Source: Curvularia sp. ZM96 (lineage: Eukaryota > Ascomycota > Dothideomycetes > Pleosporales > Pleosporaceae). From it: a stretch of DNA of 64,000 nucleotides. The notes beneath the pieces are model-generated. The model worked only from the letters and a program-made list of their open reading frames with translations. It did not search any database and was not told where the DNA came from. This document shows positions 57,224 to 64,000 of this stretch, in pieces. The position numbers were made by a program, and so were the translations under genes. Location of the stretch: NCBI GenBank assembly GCA_022457065.1, contig JAJGBQ010000003.1:3844001-3908000 (forward strand), written 5' to 3'. Position 1 is the first letter of the stretch, and each line of letters starts with the position of its first letter.

Positions 57224-60200
57224 GAAGAATACAATCCTTTTCGTACTGCAATACTTGAGGAAATTAACTTGCACAAACGTGATACGCAATTGACAGCGAC
57301 GGCTCAATCCACCAACGCCATCTCGCTCAGAAGACCCCAAACCGTGTATGCCTCCGGTATCTCGATCGGTACATGTTGACACTCGCCTTGTGCCGCTCGC
57401 CACCAAGCCTGATTGAGCGTTCGTTCGTTAAGGGATCAGGGATCAGCGCTTCCACACACACACCTTCCCACCCACGCTAGAATAGGTCCAAACTAGCATC
57501 CTTCCTATCCCCCACGATCTGATGATCTCAATCCCGTCCCAAACTAAGCATAAGAGAAAATCTTTCTCCATTATTTATGCCTTTTTGTTCATCTACGTTA
57601 ACCTTGTTCTGCATAGGCCTTTTGGTGGAGTCCCCTGAAACACCCTCGCTGCTGATCCGTCGTCGCCTTGTGTGTTCTGGGCGCTTTTTCCTGAGGGAAA
57701 TCCCGGACCCTTGTTGCCTCGAGCTTTACACGTTTTTTTAGGGGAGCAAGAGAGTTTGGTGGCTTGGAGGTGTACGTACGTAAAAATACGGTTTGAGCAG
57801 CCATGACGCCTTATACAGATGGCCTTTACGACGGGTACAGTACACACATACGAAGTTTATCAATGGGGGCCAAATTGCGCCATTACGTAGCATTGGAGGG
57901 CCAGTGGGGGGAAGGATGGCCATAGTGTACGCATGGTGCTCGCGCAATTGGTCTACTATGTATGTAGTGGATAGAGTTACGTCTTTCTCAGACCGGGCGA
58001 TGTACATCGGATCAGGCGTCCTGAGCTTGATGCGCCGATCTACCCGTTGCATTCTTCTCTGTTCGTGGGTACTCGGCATGGGACTGGCTGTGCATTGCCG
58101 GGGCTGGGACATCGCACGTAGTGTACCTTCCCGGCTGCCGCCAGAGCGGGTTTTGGTTTCTATATCGCAGTACACCTGCTATTAGAGTTGCCACATGTCC
58201 TGCAGGTTTTTGATGGTATTCAGCTAATTGGTTAACTTTGGCTACTACGATATCGCTCATGGAGTGACTGCTTCTGCGTTCTCCTGTTAGACTTGCCTTA
58301 GGCGTTCTATACCTGGAATTATCTCTCCTCTCGTACTTGTTCAGTTCTTGGTTCCGGTGGTTCGTCGGGTAGTGTCTCCGCCAATGGAGAATCCACGATA
58401 TGACTTCGACCATACATACACTGTGAGAGAGAAAAAGCAATTGTCTGCATTGCAGCATGATTGTAAAAATACAGCATCGTTCGCTTATGAAAACCTGCCA
58501 CAAAATAACTTCTTCGCCTACTGAAAGCCTTTGGCTGTTTTAGCATTCTATTTCATTATTAGTCGTTACTTTTCCTTATATTGGACAGGGTTATCAGCTG
58601 TTCTGGTGGGCAGATTACTCGGTACTTGATACCGGGCAATACATACGATGACAGCTGAAGGACCCCTTTTGCTTATCCTACGCGCGTTCTGCTCTAGCTC
58701 TTTTATGCTTTTTCTGTGGCTGTTTTCTTATGTCCGGGCATCGATCGAACACCTGCAAAAGCCACTTTCGGCGTGACGTATACCTCCCGTTGCCGCGTCG
58801 TCTAGCTCATATGCTGGTGGGGATCGAAAGTGGTGCGTACCCAATTCTCATGTTGATACTCTATGGCCAGAACAGATTTTATTCGCAGGGTGTACACTTG
58901 GGCGTTCATCTTGGACGTGATAGTGGCAGTGAACGCCAGTTCATGTTTAGTGTACCACAGAAAACTGCCGGTTTGTCGAATTGACGCAGGGGAATTGGTG
59001 GTGTGTAGATGATAAGAATTAGGTGCGTAGGTAAGGGTGTGGCCACTGATAGTATGGTCGACTAGTGCAGCTGACGAACAGAGCGACGCTTAATACTTGG
59101 TTCTTCGCAATACTGGGAGTAGCAGTACGAGCCCCATGAAACAACTATGTGCTTTTCCTATCCCCTTTCTGGCTGAAAAATGTCGCTACTAAGCGACTCG
59201 GCACATCCGAAGTAAAGGATTGAAACGCTTCGCATCTTAACATTTACCACTGCTATGGTGGTACCTGTACCAGGCTCACGGATATGACCCAGCATCCCAC
59301 ATACTCGGACATAGGCTTATTGAACCAATAGCAATCATTTACAGTTTCTAGGGCATTTCTTTGTCGCACTTTTTGATCTGCATAGACATGCGCTTCCTGC
59401 CTACTTAGGTGAAGAGGGTGTCACGCTCTTCTTGACCTCCCTTCAATCTCAATCGTGAATCGAAAACACATCATTAGCTAGTTTTAAACCCTGACATGGA
59501 AAACAGGGACCTTTTCGCTACCATAATTCGTGATGCTGTGCCTTGAAGTTCATACATACAGTCTTACAACGACGCCCATATACATTTGTATGGAGCTATT
59601 CATGATACCCAAATAGTCATTACCAAGACGATAGAACTGATTCTAGTCACAGATAACAAAATAGGAAGTCAGTGAGCTGCTTGGACGCAAATGTAAGGTG
59701 AAAGGCCGATCGACCTTGCTGGGACCACCTCTGCATCACGAAGATTCAGAATGATCGGCCAATTACAAAATTACAGCGGTCGCATCAATCATAGCCCCAA
59801 TGCTAATTTATCAAAAAAAAGTAATATATGAACAGGTTGAGACCGTGTTACTTTCGCCGGGTCGAAGATGTAGCTGCGATCGCGATCATGCAAAGAATTC
59901 CAACACTATCTTAGTTAAATTAGGTTAGTGCGATCTTCAGTACGCTGTGACGCTCTGGTTTTGGCTAAGAACACCAAAGTCAATGCCTAAAGGGAGACTC
60001 GTAGTGTTTGTACGCACGATGCGCGTTGAGGGACCGGATGCGGCTATGCAGCTCATTATAACAAGGGCTTGCTTATCTAGGTAAGTGAGAACTGGAGTTC
60101 TCCCACCTTTCTTTGTTTCCTGCTTGATACATACACTTCCGTTCTAAGTGTTTGTTTTGAGAGCTGACCACCACTATGAAGAGGTCATTTCGCCTGTTAG

Positions 60201-60478
60201 TGTTTATATGCGTTCAATCCTTTGTTGTTTTCTTGCTGAACTTCTGGATCAAGAAAGTCATACAGCAAAGCACACCAGTACAATCGATAAACATCACAAT
60301 ACTTTCCACAAGGGCCCTCTATTTGGGACAATTGTTCAAACTATAAGGCGATCTGGAATTCCTTTCCTTGCACAGAATACGACTTGCGAAGAATAGCCCC
60401 ACCTATCCAAACTTTGCCTACGCCAACCTACAAGGGATTCACCGCTTGTGTCTTCCAGAAACCTCTAATCTCTTGACA
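57224..60478. other. Intergenic region of about 3.3 kb
   Basis: No gene is supported. Frames at 57793-58185 (plus) and 57738-58503 (minus) overlap and have no recognisable domain. The sequence from 59000 to 60400 is AT-richer but lacks the TA excess of the transposons. It includes the promoter of the BTB-type gene. Confidence 0.4.
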
Positions 60479-61779
60479 ATGCTACCCACTCCGAGCGGTC
60501 GCATCGTCATAGATCCCACTGGGGACACATTAATGACCTTAAACAATCCAGGGTTGGCCTTTGCTGCCTGGAAAGAGCCTTTAGATATTGCAAACAACTT
60601 TGGATATACGAGGACTGAGAATACAAGTGGAGTGTTTGCTTCTAAAGAGGAAACAAACGGGCAAGACTCACCTAATTGGGTGAAATGGGGCGAGACAGAC
60701 CTAGGGCATGACGAACAAGAGCCGCCTGGGCCGCAGAATGATACTCAAGCTCGTTCATTCTCCGGTGCGTGGATCCAGGAAACTTCGATTCGTTCCATTG
60801 CAACCAGTCCAGGCAAAGCCAGCACTCCCACCGCCATCGTCTACCAAGTTTCATCAGCACACCTCATAGTAGCCTCACCAAAGTTCCGAGATGAATTTCA
60901 ATCTTCAAAACAATACCAGAAAGATGGCGATGGCTTCTTCCATCTGGATTGCTCAAATTGGGATCCCGAAGCCTTCAAAATCCTGCTCAATACATTGCAT
61001 ACTCGCTACCGACGAGTGCCAAAACAATTGACGTTGGAGATGCTTGCCAAAGTAGCCGTCATGGTTGGGCATTACAACTGCTGGGAGGCTTTCGAGCCGA
61101 TATCTCAAGCATGGATCAGGCACGTTCGCGTACATCATCCGATGCCCCTAGCCTACAACCGGGAGCTGATGTTGTGGATGTTGGTTGCTTGGGTATTCAA
61201 CCTGCCAAAAGAATTTACCAGGAGTACTGCAGTAGCCTTGCAACAGTGTACGGAGTCGAAAATACAAGATATGGGTCTAGGAATTCCATCATCGATATTC
61301 GGTATGTAACAATAAGGCTACGCTGATGAGCAGAACACTTACGTTAGTCAGAAATGCTGGAAAACCGACGCGTACGAGTCATTGAAGAAATCATAGAGGT
61401 GTTCAACTACTGGATCGATGAGTTTAGTGATTCCTACACATGTAGGGTGGACAAAAATCTGTCATTTGAGTGCAGTTCTATGTTGCTTGGTGCGCTTATG
61501 AAGCAGATGAGGAACATTGGCATCTTGTCTCTCGGGGCAGTTGCACCATTCAGAGGTTTCAGCATTGGAAAAGTATACGAAAGCGTCAAGTCGCTGAAAT
61601 CACCGATATGGGAAACGTATGATGAGGTCAACGAACTTTATCCTATAAAGCACGCATGTGGCTTTCAGGGGACGATTGTGCGGGATGTCGAACATATCCT
61701 CGTGAGGGTGAAAGGACTGTCGCTAAATGATTTCGTGGAGTGCAGCGAAGGTATGGAGGAACTCACTCTTGCCTGTTAA
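60479..61779 (+). CDS. BTB/POZ-type domain protein
   Basis: Exons 60479-61301 and 61352-61779 give 416 aa. About 110 residues of polar, low-complexity N-terminus are followed by a BTB-like fold: VYQVSSAHLIVASPKFRDEF (the buried start of the domain), FFHLDCSNWDPEAFKILLNTLHTRYRRVPKQLTLEMLAKVAVMVGHYNCWEAF. Fungal BTB proteins of this plan are numerous and mostly uncharacterised; some bind Cullin-3. The first in-frame ATG is at 60479; the open frame extends further upstream without an ATG. The intron begins GTATGT and ends TCAG. The C-terminal half has no recognised domain. Confidence 0.75.
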
Positions 61780-61803
61780 TAGACACGACTAAAACGTGTC
61801 TAT
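61778..61803. repeat. Inverted repeat at the 3' end of the BTB-type gene
   Basis: AATAGACACG and CGTGTCTATT are exact reverse complements separated by ACTAAAA, starting at the stop codon of the upstream gene. It forms a 10-bp stem with a 7-nt loop. A role in 3'-end formation or mRNA stability is inferred only. Confidence 0.5.
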
Positions 61804-62439
61804 TCTCTTTAGCTGTCTGCGCTTGGTTACTTCGTATATACCCGATTTTATGAGAATGTAATTGTTGAACACTAACCAATCGCTTCAATATAATGTATTT
61901 GTATTTTTCTCATCATCTTTATCAAAAAAAGCTCTGTCTTCATTCGTTTTATAGACGTATTGAATAAAAGATGTGACATCCTCGACTAATAGGATGTATC
62001 TCATATTAAAACTGTCTACACAAACTCGGTATAGAGAGACAGCCAAGGGTTAGTTAGGATACGAGTATGATAGAGAAGCTGAACAATCACAATCAGATGG
62101 GGTATGATACTAGCACCGAGAAAGTGCTAGGTGTTATTACCTCATCGTCAGCGTTTGTTATGCGCACCCTCATATCTGGTGAATATGAATTGATGAGAAA
62201 GCAAACGGCCTTAACCATTCCATTTTCAGGTCGCTATCAGTGAGAATTTTGCGTCCAAACAAGGGATTTGTGGTGTTCTTTACTCACTAACCTTCGAACA
62301 TCTACAACCCACCGGCTTCCGACAAATCCAACTAAGGGCAATTACTCCAGTGACGATGGAGAATGTCAACATTAACGGCATTGGCGAACTTGCCGTGAAG
62401 TAAGGCACAAACGAAATAGCTTGGTATACCAATAGGGCC
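61780..62439. other. Intergenic region between the two BTB-type genes
   Basis: AT-rich 3'-flanking and promoter sequence. A short inverted repeat at the stop of the first gene (TAATAGACACG...CGTGTCTATT, 61778-61803) may help 3'-end formation. No gene is supported. Confidence 0.4.
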
Positions 62440-63042
62440 ATGCTAACGGGAACAAGTGCTGCTACCACGCCGGAGATGATTATCGTCAGGGTCGGACCCA
62501 GTCGTAGAGAATACAGGCTGCCCAAAGAACTTCTGATCCACCGCTCTGGGCGATTTCGACAGTTGTTGACCGGATATCCAAATCACCAAGACGTCACTCA
62601 TATCACTCTGGCCCATACCTCCATTGAAGTATTCGACGTTTTTGTCGTCTGGATACTCGAGCAGAGGCTTCCTGCAATTGCCCACATCGGTTCATGCTGG
62701 ATCCTGCTGGAGTCCTACATACTCGCAGATTTTCTATCAGTAAACGATTTGAAAACTGTGTTGATCCACATCATCTTTAGCATCCTTTACTTCACTCACA
62801 GTTTCCTGGACACGAATGGAATACGAAGGCTTTTCGGGGCTTTGCCAGAAGGTGATCCATTGCTTCAACTAGTTGTGGATGCATTCTGTATCAACGATGG
62901 CATCCGGAGTATGGACGCATTGGAGGCGGCTAGGATTGAGGATCTGCCGAAGGAATATCTAGTCCAAGTAATGCGCAAGCTGCACGGTCTTAGTCAAGTG
63001 CCGGCAGAGGCGAGAAACCTCCGTCGTGCAGACTACATGTGA
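62440..63042 (+). CDS. Small BTB/POZ-type domain protein
   Basis: Single exon, 200 aa. Residues about 14-90 resemble the BTB fold: IIVRVGPSRREYRLPKELLIHRSGRFRQLL, then VTHITLAHTSIEVFDVFVVWILEQRLP, matching the family pattern of a buried strand, a helix that holds the rest of the domain, and the strand-plus-helix pair of fungal BTB proteins. The remaining ~110 residues are helical (FLDTNGIRRLFGALPEGDPLLQLVVDAF), a C-terminal extension common in these proteins. It lies 660 bp downstream of the larger BTB-type gene on the same strand, but the two sequences are not close copies. Function unknown. Confidence 0.72.
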   Translation: MLTGTSAATTPEMIIVRVGPSRREYRLPKELLIHRSGRFRQLLTGYPNHQDVTHITLAHTSIEVFDVFVVWILEQRLPAIAHIGSCWILLESYILADFLSVNDLKTVLIHIIFSILYFTHSFLDTNGIRRLFGALPEGDPLLQLVVDAFCINDGIRSMDALEAARIEDLPKEYLVQVMRKLHGLSQVPAEARNLRRADYM

Positions 63043-63614
63043 TTGCATACTTGCTAAGCTCTACGGATGAGGATCAAGAGTGAGAACCGTTCCATCAACC
63101 AGAAGCGAACACTGATGAAGGGAGATGTCAAGGTATGGAGATGACAACGCGTAACTCTCAACAGAGGATGGAGGGACCTGACCACATTTGAGAAGCTCTT
63201 TTTAGCTAATGAAAGAAAAATCAAGTTACTATCGTGCTATGGGAGGATGAATAGAAGCGAAGTTGCGTTTCCGCAAATGTTCCAATAGTGTGATGACATA
63301 AGTGAGGCTCCCGGTGCCTTGGCTAGCGCCGCGCTCCGAGCTTCCCCAGCGCCATTCGTCATTTCCTACGAGCAACCCAACCTTCACCGTAGGTGCCTTT
63401 CCTTCAACATAACCCTTCACGGCCCCGAAAATACTCTAACATCAGCTTGCTGGCCTAGGCGGTCTATCAAACAAATACAAACGCTGTACATTCGCGATCT
63501 AACTAGCTGGCCCATTTCTATTAATTCACAGCCGTCTGGTGAGTCGATAGTCCACAGAATTGAGGGTATTACTGACGTGTTGATCAGCCAGCTTGTCAGA
63601 CCCATACCGCGACC
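63043..63614. other. Intergenic region upstream of the PAB2-like gene
   Basis: Promoter and leader of the PAB2-like gene. A leader intron is possible but I could not fix its ends. No other gene is supported. Confidence 0.35.
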
Positions 63615-64000
63615 ATGTCCGACGTAGAACTTGAGCAGAAGCGCGAAGAAGATGAGCGTCTCGATACCGCGGAAGATCCGAATGAGGAGGTACGGTCCGA
63701 ACCACTTCTTACACGTGGAAGACATCTGCCAGCAGTTGCCCACGTTGAGCGCAATGCGCGCATCTAGATATGCGTTCAGTAGAAACATATATTGACACTG
63801 CCATGTAGGAAGAGATCTCCGCAATGAGGCGCCGCGTCCAGGAGATGGAAGAAGAAGCACAAAAGCTGCGTCAAATGCAGCAAGCCATCGACAACGAGCG
63901 ACACGAGATGCGCGAGAGCAAAGAAGATGTCGACGCGCGGAGTGTCTTTGTCGGCAACGTAGACTACGGTGCAAGCCCGGAAGAGATCCAGGCGCATTTC
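63615..64000 (+). CDS. pab2: Nuclear poly(A)-binding protein, PAB2/PABPN1 type (5' part, cut by window edge)
   Basis: Exons 63615-63689 and 63809 to the window end, the second still open; 89 residues are visible. The N-terminus is acidic (MSDVELEQKREEDERLD), then a coiled-coil helix (MRRRVQEMEEEAQKLRQMQQ), then the start of an RRM with the RNP2 motif SVFVGNVDY followed by GASPEEIQAHF. This order (acidic, coiled coil, single RRM) is that of S. pombe Pab2 and vertebrate PABPN1, which bind nuclear poly(A) tails and work with the nuclear exosome on some transcripts. The 119-nt intron is longer than most here. The end of the RRM and the expected Arg-rich tail are outside the window. Confidence 0.88.

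Noticed and set aside
57738..58503. Overlapping frames of 130-163 codons on both strands
   Set aside because: Mutually exclusive frames without family features, and with unlikely amino-acid composition.

Overview
The window looks like nuclear DNA of a filamentous ascomycete, most probably a plant-associated dothideomycete of the Pleosporales type. The evidence is short GT-AG introns of about 45-60 nt, fungal-specific families (Zn2Cys6 regulators, SAT4-type rhodopsin-like receptors, Elongator and exosome genes with fungal architecture), Pot2/Fot1-like DNA transposons carrying C-to-T decay typical of RIP, and secreted plant cell-wall enzymes. The class assignment is an inference; no marker was compared with a database. 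Exon coordinates were worked out by hand from reading frame, splice consensus and family conservation.

Left part (1-9.5 kb): housekeeping genes. MTR4 (exosome RNA helicase, minus strand) is divergent from a small cytochrome c oxidase subunit (yeast Cox8/mammalian VIIc type), followed by the eight-exon ELP1 Elongator scaffold. From 10 to 17 kb on the minus strand lie a sphingolipid delta-4 desaturase, a four-span membrane protein of possible SUR7/PalI type, and a seven-exon Zn2Cys6 regulator.

Middle (18-28 kb): a GH6 cellobiohydrolase without cellulose-binding module, a peroxisomal-type enoyl-CoA hydratase/isomerase, a secreted AA8-AA12 haem/PQQ dehydrogenase, and a PHO84-type phosphate transporter with a 10-nt microexon and two CACGTGGG (Pho4/NUC-1-type) sites upstream. 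GH6, AA8-AA12 and the PL1 pectate lyase further right point to a plant-polymer-degrading lifestyle.

28.8-36.2 kb: four full-length but inactivated Pot2-like transposons (about 1.83-1.86 kb each) stand end to end with exactly one TA dinucleotide at each junction. Copy 1 is on the plus strand, copies 2-4 on the minus strand. Each has its own version of a tandem 17-bp repeat inside its inverted repeats. This is the most unusual structure in the window.

Right part (36-64 kb): a second Zn2Cys6 regulator, an SV2-like MFS transporter, a Baeyer-Villiger-type flavin monooxygenase, the PL1 pectate lyase, a divergent mitochondrial pair (mitoribosomal RSM25-like protein and a PPR-like protein), a SAT4/PTH11-like receptor, two BTB-type proteins, and the 5' end of a PAB2-like nuclear poly(A)-binding protein cut by the window edge. 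Several 1-3 kb gaps in this half hold no gene I can support.
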